DNA from: Fragilaria crotonensis
Taxonomy: Eukaryota > Bacillariophyta > Fragilariophyceae > Fragilariales > Fragilariaceae
Direction: 5' to 3'
Assembly: GCA_022925895.1 (NCBI GenBank)
Contig: JAKSYS010000718.1
Span: forward strand, 1 to 30,714
Length of the DNA stretch: 30,714 nucleotides
The notes below the pieces were generated by a model. That model made no database searches. It had not been told where the DNA came from and saw only the letters and a list, made by a program, of their open reading frames with translations. The position numbers and the translations under genes are program-made. Below are positions 10,466 through 20,580 of this stretch, one piece after another (position 1 is the stretch's first letter; each line of letters starts with the position of its first letter).

Positions 10466-10767
10466 ATGGCGCACGGACAACCGACAACAGTATACACCGA
10501 ACATTTGAGCATTGGAAAAGTTCAGAACTTTATTGACAGTCACAAGTTTGTTCATGTTCCTGAGTGGAAGTGTTCACCACCTTTTACGTTGTCCCCGCCG
10601 GTGGTGTTGTATTCCTTTCGCAGATGCTTGCCGGAAACGAAACCGTTTTCAGCTTGCAGCGTGACCGGGCCAACTCCTTGATGCCGTCAACAAAATTGTT
10701 ACCATACACCATGAACATTCAATACGTTCTTGTTGTAGAGGGTAGGCAGCTCCCTCCTCCTTTATAA
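10466..10767 (+). pseudogene. possible small gene of about 100 codons broken by one frameshift
   Basis: An ATG at 10466 in context AAAATGG opens a frame reading MAHGQPTTVYTEHLSIGKVQ and on to HKFVHVPE. At about 10560-10566 the protein-like reading passes to another frame (VEVFTTFYVVPAGG, then QMLAGNETVFSLQRDRAN), which stops at 10767. Joined, the two halves look like one hydrophobic small protein. No family is recognised. The break fits the small-indel pattern seen further downstream. It might instead be a gene fragment or chance frames. Confidence 0.3.
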
Positions 10768-11209
10768 GGCAGGTTATCCCGAGGATGAAGGCTATGTGTC
10801 AAAAGGGCATCGTTATACTCCGAGTAGCTTTTAATCTGTTCAAGATCTTAAAACCTGGTGCACCCTTATTTCGTCGTTCTGTCTATGAAGTATGTAGGAA
10901 TGCATTCGAATGCAGTGTCCGATATAGAGCAATACTCGCTCCCACCTCCCACCTCCGACCTCCGACTCCCTCCCTCCAGTGCACAAATTACAACTGTACT
11001 TTGTACTCTAGTGCTGTACCTGACCATTACATAGATTTTCCTGGTTCGGTATTGGAACGCCGCGGAGGTTGCCGTTTTTTATGATACAACGCACAACATT
11101 TTGCTCCAACCGATGGGTGCATTTTCCATGGCTCCACTGCGAATTATTAACTTGACCTATCGTCATATTACGTCAACAACAACTAATTTCACCTTCACAA
11201 CTTCTCAAA
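10768..11209. other. intergenic, upstream of riboflavin synthase
   Basis: No gene is seen. The stretch holds a pyrimidine-rich run of CTCCCACCTC-type repeats (about 10938-10978). A TATAAGG word lies just before it, at about 10762. The sequence just before the start codon at 11210 is rich in CAAC/CTTCACAAC motifs and reads like a 5' leader. RNA evidence would be needed to place the promoter. Confidence 0.35.
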
Positions 11210-12208
11210 ATGTACCACTCTTTCGTTCTGCTGCTACTATTCACGATAACCTGCTCGTCATCATTTGTCTTGAACGCTCAATCGACATCAGGAGTGCCTC
11301 GTTGTTGCAGTAATTCCATTCACAAATTCACTCCGCTGCACATGTTTACTGGAATTGTAGAGGAAATGGGTAAGGTGGTTTCGCTCGAGGAACGTGATGA
11401 TATGATATTGTGGGATGGATCCAAAGGAAAAGGAACTGAAATTGTCGTGGAGGCAAATGTCGTCATGGATGGGGCCTATTTGGGGTGAGTACTATATGCC
11501 ATGTATATGTATAGCGCCGTCACTGGTTGTTGTGTTGTGTGGCTGTACCCGATGTTGTACGAATGACAGCTGGAAATGACACAAACACGCTCTCTTGTAT
11601 TGTTCTTTCAAGAAACATAACAATTCATCCCTACCTAATTTCCCTTCCCACCAAATACTAATCAACAGATGCTCGATTTGTGTGAGCGGCGTTTGTCTGA
11701 CAGCGACAGAACTGGACGGCAACACATTCAAGGCAGGGTTGGCACCGGAAACATTGCGACGAACCTACCTTGGGACACTTACCGCAGGGATGCGGTGAAT
11801 CTCGAACGTGCGTCCGAAATTGGTGGCAGGAATTCTGGCCATTTCGTTCAGGGTCATGGATGGCACGGGAACTGTTCTGGAGGTGGATTGACAATGACTC
11901 GCTTTGGTACAAGATCCAAACGTCAGATGAAATATTGAGGTATATCGTTCCAAAGGGATTCATTGCCATTGATGGAACATCACTGACCGTCGTTGATGTC
12001 AACACAGTTGAAAAGTGGTTCTCGCTTATGCTCGTAGAGTATACGCAAAGAAGATCATTATTCCAGCCAAATTGCCTGGTGCCAAGGTCAACCTGGAGGT
12101 CGACGTTTTGGGAAATACTCAGAAAACACGCTTGCGGCGCTGATCCCGCGGCTGGAAGCACTGGAAGCGAAGGTCGCATCGCTCGAGAAAATGTTGGCTG
12201 AGAAATAA
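11210..12208 (+). CDS. riboflavin synthase, plastid-targeted, frame-broken in this sequence
   Basis: Riboflavin synthase dismutates two molecules of 6,7-dimethyl-8-ribityllumazine to riboflavin. Exon 1 (11210-11484) encodes a signal peptide (MYHSFVLLLLFTITCSSSF) ending in an SSSF site that fits the diatom ASAF plastid-targeting motif, then MFTGIVEEMGKV, the family N-terminus. After the intron, exon 2 gives SGVCLTATELDGNTF, LAPETLRRTYLG and NLERASEIGGRNSGHFVQGH, then the second lumazine-binding half with VPKGFIAIDGTSLTVVDVN. Reading through exon 2 needs about five frame corrections, near 11788, 11856, 11889, 12048 and 12114. Each is a missing one or two bases, three of them in G or A runs. The frames between are free of other damage. 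The protein would be about 273 residues with an unusual coiled-coil-like tail (IPRLEALEAKVASLEKML) ending at TAA 12206-12208. The family call is firm; whether the gene is functional depends on whether these indels are real. Confidence 0.85.
11485..11668 (+). other. 184-bp intron in the riboflavin synthase gene
   Basis: The donor is GTGAGT at 11485 and the acceptor ATCAACAG ends at 11668. Splicing joins GCC-TAT-TTG-GG to A-TGC and gives AYLGCSICVSGVCLTAT, which matches the conserved riboflavin synthase segment ending in GVCLT. The intron is phase 2. Confidence 0.85.
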
Positions 12209-12679
12209 GGCATCATGCTTCGAAAACACGTATGGATGAAGTTTTCAGTATTAATTGGGAATCTCTGAGTGTTCAATCATTCCAACAGCTATAATTGCTA
12301 CTCTTGCACGATACTTTAAACATCTTCCTCTTCGTTGAAGCCGATATCTAATTAACACCCAATTCTTGATCCTGTAATTGGTTCCATCGGGCCGGAATCA
12401 AGTACTTTCCAACTGAGATCTGCTCAGTGTCGTTTAGATGCTGGACAATACCGTACAGGCACACTTCCCATCAAATATAATTCAAAATACAGCAATAACA
12501 TCTACTACTGAGGTACACAAAATTGCTTCCATCACTTGCAGTATAATCCGATCTCCAGTCAAATGCAACACGAAGTTACAAAATGGAGATGAAACCATCC
12601 TTCCGTCTGCCGTAAAAGATATAAAATAAATAATGTACTGCAAATATATATATCGTAAGGTGAAATGAAGTCAAAATGT
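12209..12679. other. intergenic, nothing recognised
   Basis: AT-rich spacer between the riboflavin synthase stop codon and the tRNA terminator. Only short frames occur; no repeat or RNA structure was recognised. Confidence 0.4.
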
Positions 12680-12685
12680 AAAAAA
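12680..12685 (-). terminator. RNA polymerase III oligo-T terminator
   Basis: Six A residues on the plus strand are TTTTTT on the transcribed minus strand, starting four bases past the 3' end of the tRNA. This is a standard Pol III stop signal. Confidence 0.75.
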
Positions 12686-12688
12686 CTA

Positions 12689-12760
12689 GGTCGGTTCGGG
12701 GGATTGAACCCCGGACCTCCTGCACCCAAAGCAGGAATCATACCACTAGACCAAACCGAC
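12689..12760 (-). tRNA. tRNA-Pro (anticodon UGG)
   Basis: On the minus strand the 72-base sequence starts GTCGGTTTGGTCTAGTGG and ends AACCGAC plus a C discriminator. The acceptor stem GTCGGTT/AACCGAC is fully paired. The anticodon arm is CCTGC-TTTGGGT-GCAGG with TGG in the loop. The T arm contains GGTTCAATCC (B box) and the D arm contains TGGTCTAGTGG (A box). No intron is present and CCA is not encoded, as expected for a nuclear eukaryotic tRNA. A C discriminator is usual for eukaryotic tRNA-Pro. Confidence 0.95.
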
Positions 12761-14188
12761 ATCTGTTCTCCATATCGAAAGAGGTAGATTCTTAAGTATA
12801 TAAATTATGACAACTTCGAAGTACTTCACAATCCTGCAATTACGACCCACATAGTTAAGTAAGGCGACGAAGCCACCACTACCACAAGACATTTCGGTCC
12901 TTTGGGTCATCGACGGCTGCGAAGAACACCATCGTCGTCAAGATGCCTGACACTCTGGTCGTAGAATAACGAACAGCAATCACAATGCCTATTAGGATTT
13001 TCCTCTTGAAGTTGCGCTGTTGGTTGGGTCATACATGTAAGACTCAATTACATGGTGTCCGAAACATTCCTGTCGTACTATGAAACTCATTCCCCCTTGT
13101 CATGGTAGGTGCTTAGAAATGCTTACGATTCCAGCCGATGTTGTAAAAGCATTCAATATTCTTCGCGTTACGATAGCATCTCTGGTGCACTCTGAACCGT
13201 TTGGGTTGCCATGCAAGTCATTACATCTGACAGTGGTGTCCATACCTGCAGACCCTCTCAATGAAGTTCTGATGACGTCCACATCTATTGGGATTGGGCT
13301 ATTTAAAACCCGAACTGTTTCGTGAGAGAAACACGACATTTTATATAAAAGGATGAGTTGCCGGCAGACCTTTCAGTCGCCACGCTTTGAGGTGGGATCT
13401 TGATAAGACAAAACGTCTCCAACGCCTCCTTTCTTCCAATTGAACATAGCCAAACATCAATTCTGACCTACCATAGCACCTTAGCAAAGTTCTTAAGGTA
13501 CTTGTACCCAGGACCTTGTGAATGTTCCGATACATCATTGACAACTGGTGGCATGCTGTGGCATGCGAAGTGCTGAGAAGCGTGACAAATCTGCGGACTT
13601 CATTTAGTTCTGCATGTGTTTTCAGTATGCATTGGCCAGGGTTGAACTAATTATGACGACAGCAAGTCATCCATTGTTTTACTTAAAATCCTACGACAGG
13701 TCGGTTCGCGCTTCTTGCTGTATGGACTTGTGATATGAAGTCCGAGTATGATGATAGAATTCATGATGAGTACTAGGTATGCAGATGCATTCCCTTCCTT
13801 TCCATGACAACTTGTTACGTTAGCCATTTACAAGTACTACTATAAACACTATATGTCATCAACGTGGAGAGAAGGGACAAAATAGATATTCCGTTGTCGG
13901 TACACAAACGCATGTCGGTGATCTCGCGATTTGCGATGTGCTGTTCTGTCCAAAGATTCAAAGTATTCTGGTTTCAACTTCAATACATCTTTTGATGTCG
14001 GATTCTGTTACTGATGTCACTTCTAAGTGTAGAATTTTCAAATGGCCGCGATGTAACTTCCGACTTCGGATTCAAAACCCTTTTCGTCACATCATTCGAG
14101 CAAATTTTGCTTCGTTCCTCTCTGGTGATAAAAATCAAATGAGAAAACTGCTGGAAACGCAAACAACGTTTGTTACATAGAGCATACA
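12761..14188. other. intergenic, no recognised gene
   Basis: About 1.4 kb with only short frames on both strands, none with a recognisable domain. The pair of overlapping frames near 13080-13340 is not convincing on either strand. No inverted repeat or RNA gene was seen. Confidence 0.4.
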
Positions 14189-15325
14189 ATGAATTCAAAC
14201 CGCGTCATGTCGATGGCTGCACTTCCAATTCTCCATCACCGCTCCACTCGCATCAAGGACAGAGGTTACAGCAACCTGGAGGATAATGTCATCGTTAAAC
14301 GATCGCCGGGGCACAAACATCATCATGCTATCGAGCTCAAATTGGAGTCTATGGTTAAGAGCACTACGAAAGCACTTGCCAGGCATACACCTCGTCTTGA
14401 TGACGTAGAACCGATCTCCAAGGCGTCCTTGAAAAAGACTTGCCGAGGAAAATCATCAGCGGCGAAAGATGCCCTCCAACTGGGGCGGCTTCGGCTTGCC
14501 AACAACAACAGAAGTGTATCTTCCTCCTCAAGGAGTGTTTCTCGTGCGCAAATCAACCTTGACGCTCCCGAACTTCCTGTATCTAAACTGGGTGGGCTTC
14601 CAAGAGTAGCAATCGGATTAAGTGAACCAATTGCATCAAGTGATCTCGCAACGAAAGTCCCCGCCATTCGGAACAACGACGATTGCAGTCTTGCTCTCAA
14701 TAGCAGTGATGCAAGAAAACTACGAGCAAAACCAGAGCGGCAGAAAAAGGCGATCTCGACGTTACGGTGGCAAAGATCACGCGACGTCAAACGACGATAT
14801 CTGTAACCAACGAAACAAGTCATTTTTCCACGCCAACTTGCCGGGTGACTCAACCGACAGCTCCTTTGGCAAGAATAGCGCAAGAAATGGAAAGGCTCCG
14901 CGATCTGAAGGTTGCTGTCTGCAGTAAACGACAAGGGTGCAAGAAGGCGCTTACTTATGAGCCCGTCCAGAGCCAGGAGTGAAAGTTACCTGAGTTCCCA
15001 ATCCCAACAAGAGCAATTGCACCTGCGTTCGTTGCGATCTCTTCAGCAAGAATCTGATGAGTACTGGAGATCCATTGTAACAAAGGAAAGTTCAAGAAGC
15101 AAACCGGCGTTACAAAACCACGATGGGGTTGTCCATTTACCTTCTGACGATGAAGAAATGGCTTCATTAATCACAACGAACATACGAAAGACCTTGGATG
15201 AATATGCCTCCAATCATACAGGATCTCAAACTTCGAAAGTTCTTTCTCGAATTCTCGAGAACCTAAGTCAATTGGCTATGAACATGATGGCACTGGGTTC
15301 CAGGATTCCACAACGGGAGATTTGA
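14189..15325 (+). CDS. hypothetical Ser/Arg-rich protein (about 378 codons), frame-broken
   Basis: The ATG at 14189 opens a frame with a basic, Ser-rich, probably disordered N-terminal part (ALQLGRLRLANNNRSVSSSS). At about 14715, in an A run (GCAAGAAAACTACG), the protein-like reading moves to the next frame (AAEKGDLDVTVAKI, then IAQEMERLRDLKV). At about 14915 it returns to the first frame (AVNDKGARRRLLMSPSRARS, then LRSLQQESDEYWRSIV) and stops at 15325. The breaks are equivalent to one and two missing bases. The C-terminal half is more helical (MASLITTNIRKTLDEYASNH, KVLSRILENLSQLAMNMMAL) and may form a coiled coil. No domain family is recognised and no function is proposed. Confidence 0.55.
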
Positions 15326-17039
15326 CGTCTTGGACGCAAAGTTATCGGGTCGTGAAGAAATCGCAACGCCAACACAGCGTTGGATGAGGAGGTGCATAGG
15401 ATGCTGGGGGTTGGGTCCATGTCTAGAACATAAAGAAGCTCAGAGAAGGATTGAAAGAACAACCTACATCAATGAATACTGGGAAGCAAACATTGTCATT
15501 TGCGACGCCTTAAACTATTGTAAACTATTGAACTCTAAATGCGAGTCGTTCGATCATTAAACATCAATGTTAGTTAATTCATTGCGAGAGTAGGATGACG
15601 TGTCACTGCGACTAGAAAGTCGATTGCAACTTCCATGCGACTGCAAATCTCCATATTACGAGTCAAAGACCCAGGATCGGAAGGCTGTCCACGAAATCTG
15701 TAAATGTCACCAGTCCATCTATCAGCTCGATACACCACAAGCACTCTTTCTTCAAGATGGTTGATTGATGATTTGACATGCCCCTGAATCAACCTCATCT
15801 TTTTACTTCAAAAGAAATTGAGTTTGAGTCCGCATCTATACTGGCCCAAGTATGCACTTGAATACACCCTTCTTAGTGAAGGGCAGTTAGGAACCATCCA
15901 TCTTTTGTTTTGCACAAGATTCAGCATAATCTTTTTGGTTGGCAATATTCCGGCACAGTGCAACAGAGCTGTGCGCTTCCCTTACACACTACCGGTAGGA
16001 CTCAACACATAGTACTTCCACTGTTTGCCGGAAGTTGAGGGTATCCATCACGTCGTCCGGCAACGTGCCTTCTCTGTACAACATTGGCTGGTTGCCATGA
16101 TATCCAACATGGCGGATGTGGCTGCTCAACGTGTCGGCAAGCGGCGGTGTAATTGCGTCATGGTGGCTAAACGTTGGAACAACGACGAGTGCGTCTGATG
16201 ATAGAGTCTTCCAGCACTCGGTGTTCGGTTACGGTGCCCTTCTGGAGTGCTGCCTTGAGCCGCCGGCCGCCGGTACCATGGTACTAGTAATTTGTATATT
16301 TGTATGCATAGACGACGTACTCTAGTACTGTACTCTGAGTATGGAGCAATTTTCATCCCTACCGTACCAGTACGAACCTGGAAGCTGGACGAGGTAGCCA
16401 ATACTCTACTAGTAGAGTACGTGTTGTACCGATCTTCGACGGTCAACAAGTCAGAAGAATCTTGTGACGCCCCGCCGCCTTCCTTCACCCGGAATCGTGG
16501 AGGTCGTGTTAACGCACAGAACTCGAACGAGTGGCGTGCCGGATGGTCCCGTTTTTGACATTTTGCCGGTCATTCAAACGAACCCTACATGGACAGGATT
16601 GTCACTGCGTTATATCATAGTTCGACTACTTGTACTGTGGAATACCCGAGCATCTGCCAGCATAGTTCATAAATGTGGGTAAGCAAATCGCGTGTTTAGA
16701 AAATCCGCACAAATACAGGAAGGTTGACAACAGTATATTTAGCTGACTTTCATGAGGTGAGCCTTCGCCATTTAAGGGACTTTTTACGATCAGGTGGTTG
16801 GCTTCCGCTGTCTGGATAGTCACATCATAGCACAAAGGCTCGTAGAATATGGACAAAGCAAGAACACCAGTCGGCCGTTGGTCTTGAATTGTGAATGGTC
16901 ACAAGTCATCATGACCGCTTACGGGACACAAATCCCAGCGTCGCATTCATCCCACATTTGTCAACAAACAAGTGAGAAATCTATCGCACAACGCATCATC
17001 TTTTAAAAAAAAAAGCGTTCCCCATCCTGCAAAACCAAC
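15326..17039. other. intergenic with palindromes and GTAC-rich tract
   Basis: No recognised gene. A GTAC-rich tract at 16270-16430 contains a perfect 18-bp palindrome (TACTCTACTAGTAGAGTA, 16402-16419) and the smaller GGTACCATGGTAC. A ten-base A run at about 17004-17013 precedes the next gene. One minus-strand frame at 15574-15798 is listed separately. Confidence 0.4.
15574..15798 (-). CDS. hypothetical 74-residue ORF
   Basis: The ATG at 15798 opens 74 codons of balanced, protein-like composition (EERVLVVYRADRWTGDIYRF, then MEICSRMEVAIDFLVAVTRH). No family is recognised. It lies in the long gap between two plus-strand genes. It may be a small gene, a terminal exon or a chance frame. Confidence 0.25.
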   Translation of the reverse strand: MRLIQGHVKSSINHLEERVLVVYRADRWTGDIYRFRGQPSDPGSLTRNMEICSRMEVAIDFLVAVTRHPTLAMN

Positions 17040-18715
17040 ATGACTACTCCATCTCAACCGCTGATCAACATCGAAAACAAACGTGACGTTTCGCCGACGG
17101 AAACTCAAGGAAAACGAAAATCCCGGAACTCGGAGCCATATTGTACTCTAGTGTTGGACTCTCAGCATACAGTCCAGTCGGCTTTGACTATGGAAAGCTC
17201 TCTGCTAGAGCCCAAGAATCGACTGCCGCGGAAAATTCGGCATTCGAAAAATCTGCAACGGAAAGCAAGGGAGATGATAATCCGAAGCCGTTACCTCGTA
17301 AACTTGAATCAGGTAAGAACAGCGAAAGCAATCATTCTGTCGTCAGAGCTCAATCAGTATCCATAGAAGATCAGTCGACAACCGGACATGGGAGAGCGAG
17401 GGAGATAGGATCTAATCCGCTGGAGACAGACAAGGAATTTTCATGTGGAGATACTCACGAAACGGTAGTGTCGAGTGACGTTTCAGGTCAAGATCTAAAC
17501 CGCAAGAAAGAAAAGAAGAAGAAGAAAAGGTCTTCATCGAAAAAGATCGAAAAATTGAGAAGTGCAGATGGTACATCTAACAAGTGTGAAGGAAGGAGGA
17601 GGAGAACCAGAAGCGAAACTCGCTCCAACAGTGAAGTTGAATCGTCTCAGGAGCTTGCGGCAGTTGAAGGGAAATGCCGAGTTCGACGACCCTCAGTGAG
17701 CCCAAATACCCGAGACGAGGGTTGCAGCGGGCGGCATCTGTTCCAAACATTGTCGACGTGATTTCGCAATGACAGCCGCCTTCCCAAGAGAATCTCTGGA
17801 GACAGAATCAAATCTCTTGTTCCATCACAGCGGTCAGGTTTCGATCGATACCCTCAGGTTTCGCGTTTGTCGCCAATTCTTTCCGTGTCCTCTACTGCGT
17901 CAGCTCTAAGTTCGCCCGTAAGGAGTATGGTTGACACGATGCGAGATCATCTGGAAATTTTCTCCTTGAACCATGCTCCGTCCCAAACAGAAGAGGCCAT
18001 AGCTCGAATGCGCGTAGAATTGGATGCCATCGATGCCAAGCATCGGGGACCCTCGACCACGTCGGCGCAAACACGGTCTACTTTCGTAGAAATGAGAATT
18101 GGTGATCCTATGAACGCACTCAATGCTCATCGAAAATTGCAGCCGCAGAAAGCTCTGGACAATTGGATACCATTGACTGGCCAAAGTAACGCCTGTAGCA
18201 GCACCAGCATTGGAAGTGGCAGTTCCAGTAGTGGCATAAGAATCCAGCCTAATGCGAATAGCCCTGCGGTACAAAATGCTGGCCGTCGAAAAATTGGCAA
18301 AGGCATCGTTCGCCGACTTCTACGAAGCGTGTCGCCACGACGACCACCAAACAATACCGGCAACTCCACACTTTTGCCAAATCAACATCATGGTGATGAC
18401 GATGATGATGACGATGATGCGGCCCGCAGGGATACGGATCCGACTCAAACCCATCGAGGGCTCCTGCGTGTTTGTCGACGAAGCATGAGTTTTGAGAATG
18501 GCCATCCACTTCGGGAACGTGGCAAGGATCGCCGAAACAGTGTCGACCAGAAAATGTTCTCGGCCTCCTTCTGTGCAGAAGATGCAGCAAAAGAAATGGA
18601 GCGAATTCAGCAACAACTGGAGCGTGGCATGGATCGTCTGCACCTGAAATGGGATGATTTGCAAAGAAAACGAAGGCTGCTTCGAAGTGGAGTGTCCTTC
18701 AATGAGTTCTCTTGA
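17040..18715 (+). CDS. hypothetical disordered Ser/Lys-rich protein (about 558 codons), frame-broken
   Basis: The ATG at 17040 (MTTPSQPLINIENKRDVSPT) follows an A run. Near 17110-17125 the protein-like reading moves frame (GAILYSSVGLSAYSPVGFDY) and continues through a very basic stretch (DLNRKKEKKKKKRSSSKKIE). Near 17720 it appears to pass to a third frame (LQRAASVPNIVDVISQ) and near 17765 back (NDSRLPKRISGDRIKSLVP), running to TGA at 18713-18715. Distinct parts are a run of eight Asp encoded by GAT/GAC at about 18393-18420, a basic RRLLRSVSPRRP segment that may be a phosphorylation site, and a helical C-terminus (AAKEMERIQQQLERGMDRLH). No domain family is recognised. The basic clusters would suit a nuclear or cytoskeletal protein, but this is only inference. 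Confidence 0.55.
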
Positions 18716-18979
18716 TCACACTTGATGAACATAAGGACCAGTTCTTGGAGATGCGCTAGCGGGTCGCCACGGATTTAGTTCGTCCATTTGACAGAGAATA
18801 CAATGAGAAGTAGAATACTTGCAGGAAGGGTGTCGTAGCTTATCTTCTACCGTAGGTCTCCAAAATGCAAGCGTACATGCTCCGAGTAAAGTTCTGCGCC
18901 TGAACGTTAACAACACTGTTTCAAAGTCGATCATGTCGCCTTTCGCATGATCTACTAGGTACTGCGTCCATCTTTCCAT
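18716..18979 (-). CDS. hypothetical 87-residue ORF
   Basis: The ATG at 18979 gives MERWTQYLVDHAKGDMIDFE and continues to a stop directly abutting the stop of the plus-strand gene at 18715. Composition is protein-like in the first 50 residues. No family is recognised. It may be a small gene in tail-to-tail arrangement or chance. Confidence 0.25.
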   Translation of the reverse strand: MERWTQYLVDHAKGDMIDFETVLLTFRRRTLLGACTLAFWRPTVEDKLRHPSCKYSTSHCILCQMDELNPWRPASASPRTGPYVHQV

Positions 18980-19073
18980 TGAGTCTCCCTGTACAGACCC
19001 TTGTGATTCCGCAACTAGGTTCTAGTCGTAGTACTGGTATTGTGAGCTTAGCTGCTCTCCTAGCTTAACGGGG

Positions 19074-19231
19074 TCCGATTAGGTTTCACCAATTTGACGT
19101 CAGCGCCCACGTCGCAGTACTGATGTCTTCACGTTCAACGTACTGACACACAGTACTACAGTAAGACAGTAACATACTGAGAGCATCCTGATTGGTACGC
19201 GCTGACGTCAAATTGGTGAAACCTAATCGGA
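19074..19231. repeat. perfect 33-bp inverted repeat, MITE or hairpin locus
   Basis: The left arm at 19074-19106 (TCCGATTAGGTTTCACC, then AATTTGACGTCAGCGC) is an exact reverse complement of the right arm at 19199-19231. The 92-base loop contains several CAGTACT/GTACTGA words. Each arm carries TGACGTCA (19095-19102 and 19203-19210). No target-site duplication is evident at the ends. It may be a very short MITE or a foldback regulatory structure. Confidence 0.75.
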
Positions 19232-19364
19232 TCTGGGATAAAACAATACTCGGAGTGATGGATTTCTGATTTGTGGCTGCATTAACGCACTCACGCAGAC
19301 AAACGGACAAAATTAAAGATACTCCCAAGATTACTGCTGTCATCATTTGTTTTGCTTGCAACAT
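19086..19364 (-). pseudogene. possible truncated secreted-protein gene ending in the inverted repeat
   Basis: The ATG at 19364 gives a good signal peptide (MMTAVILGVSLILSVCLREC from residue 7, with a cleavage-like VNAA). After about 44 residues the frame runs into the right arm of the inverted repeat at 19231 and then crosses the repeat to a stop at 19086. The repeat may have interrupted a secreted-protein gene, or the frame may be fortuitous. No family is recognised. Confidence 0.3.
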
Positions 19365-19868
19365 TTGTGGAAAGTCTCAACGATGACAACGCAATACCAC
19401 TGAACATATAATCGGAGAATGTGACGTGCTGGAGGAAATCGCCAATGGGATTTCTGTAATCTTGAACTCCTCATTTATATTCGTACTGATGTTGACGAAT
19501 CGAACGGAGAATACCCAGGTATGTTACGAAAGAAAGACAAACATGTGTTGTTGCCCTTGTACTGACGTAGAAATGGAGATATACAGTGGACGGGAGGCAG
19601 CCACCAATGTGGAGGACAAGGGTCGCGGCGGACTTGAACATTGAAGTACATTTTCTAGGTCATCACCAAGACTTGAGCGTCATTCAAGAATGCGGTCTGG
19701 TTCCGGAGGGTCGCTTGGAGAGTGAACGCGCGACGGGCCTTCACAGAGGTGCATTCGGCATTGGCAAAATCCGAGGAATAGAAAATTGCGACAGATCAAA
19801 AGTCACTGCTGTACTACCACCAACGCCACCAAGAGTTGTATGATTTGGTTGGAGGTTGGACTGGTGCG
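19365..19868. other. intergenic or unrecognised 3' region of the PT-repeat gene
   Basis: Two minus-strand frames run from the PT-repeat region into this stretch. One ends at about 19869 and another is open further (STAVTFDLSQFSIPRILPMP) to a stop near 19750. Because the upstream frame is disturbed by indels, I cannot say which of them encodes the true C-terminus. No other gene is recognised. Confidence 0.35.
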
Positions 19869-19954
19869 CTAACCCAGATCTTGACCGGTTGAAAGGGGAC
19901 GAAAAGGGAGATGGCGCCGGTAGGAACTTGACAGACGACTGGACCGGAAAGGGG

Positions 19955-20580
19955 TTGGGAGATTGGTCGGCAGAGGAGTTGGACGAGGCGTAGGGAGGTT
20001 GGTCGGCAGTTTAGTTGGCGAGGTGTTGGGAACTTGCTGGGAAAGGAGTTGGATGAGGCGTAGGGAGGTTGGTCGGCAGTTTAGTTGGCGAGGGTGTAGG
20101 GAACTTGGTTGGGAAAGGAGTCGGATGAGGCGTAGGGACGTTGGTAGGCGGTTGGGTTGGAAAAGGAGTCGGACGAGGGGTAGGATCGTTGGTCGGAAGT
20201 TGAGTTGGTGCGGGGGTCGGAAAAGGAGTCGGTTGAAAGGTGGGAAGGTTGGTTGGTGGTTCAGTTGGTGAGAGGGTTGGGAACGCAGTTGGTTGAAAGG
20301 TTGGATCGTGGGTTGGTAGTAGAGTTGGTGAGGGAGTTGGGAAAGGAGTTGGTTGAAACGTGGGAAGGTTGGTTGGTGCTAGAGTTGGTGAGGGAGTTGG
20401 AAAAGAAGTCGGGCGAGGGGTAGGATCGTTGGTCGGCGGTAGAGTTGGTGAAGAGGTTGGAAGTGAAGTCGGATGAGATGTCGGGTCGTTGGTCGGCGGT
20501 AGAGTGGGCGAGGAGGTTGGGAAAGTGGTCGGACGAGGGGTAGGATCGTTGGTCGGCAGTAGAGTTGGTGCCTGGGTTGG
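19955..20580 (-). repeat. 60-bp minisatellite encoding the PT repeats
   Basis: About ten units of 60 bp, each encoding 20 residues of the form [19 protein letters not shown] with variation. The units are phase-preserving in the coding frame apart from the last two. Such arrays expand and contract by replication slippage or unequal exchange, so length differences between strains are expected. Confidence 0.85.

Noticed and set aside
13080-13340. Opposed frames at 13.1-13.3 kb
   Set aside because: Neither strand gives a convincing protein; no start context, splice sites or family similarity.
14911-14924. A GT...AG stretch of 14 bases that would restore the frame of the 14.2-kb gene
   Set aside because: Far too short for a spliceosomal intron; a small indel is the better explanation.
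18390-18422. GAT/GAC run considered as a microsatellite unrelated to coding
   Set aside because: It lies in frame within the 17.0-kb gene and encodes an Asp run, so it is described there.
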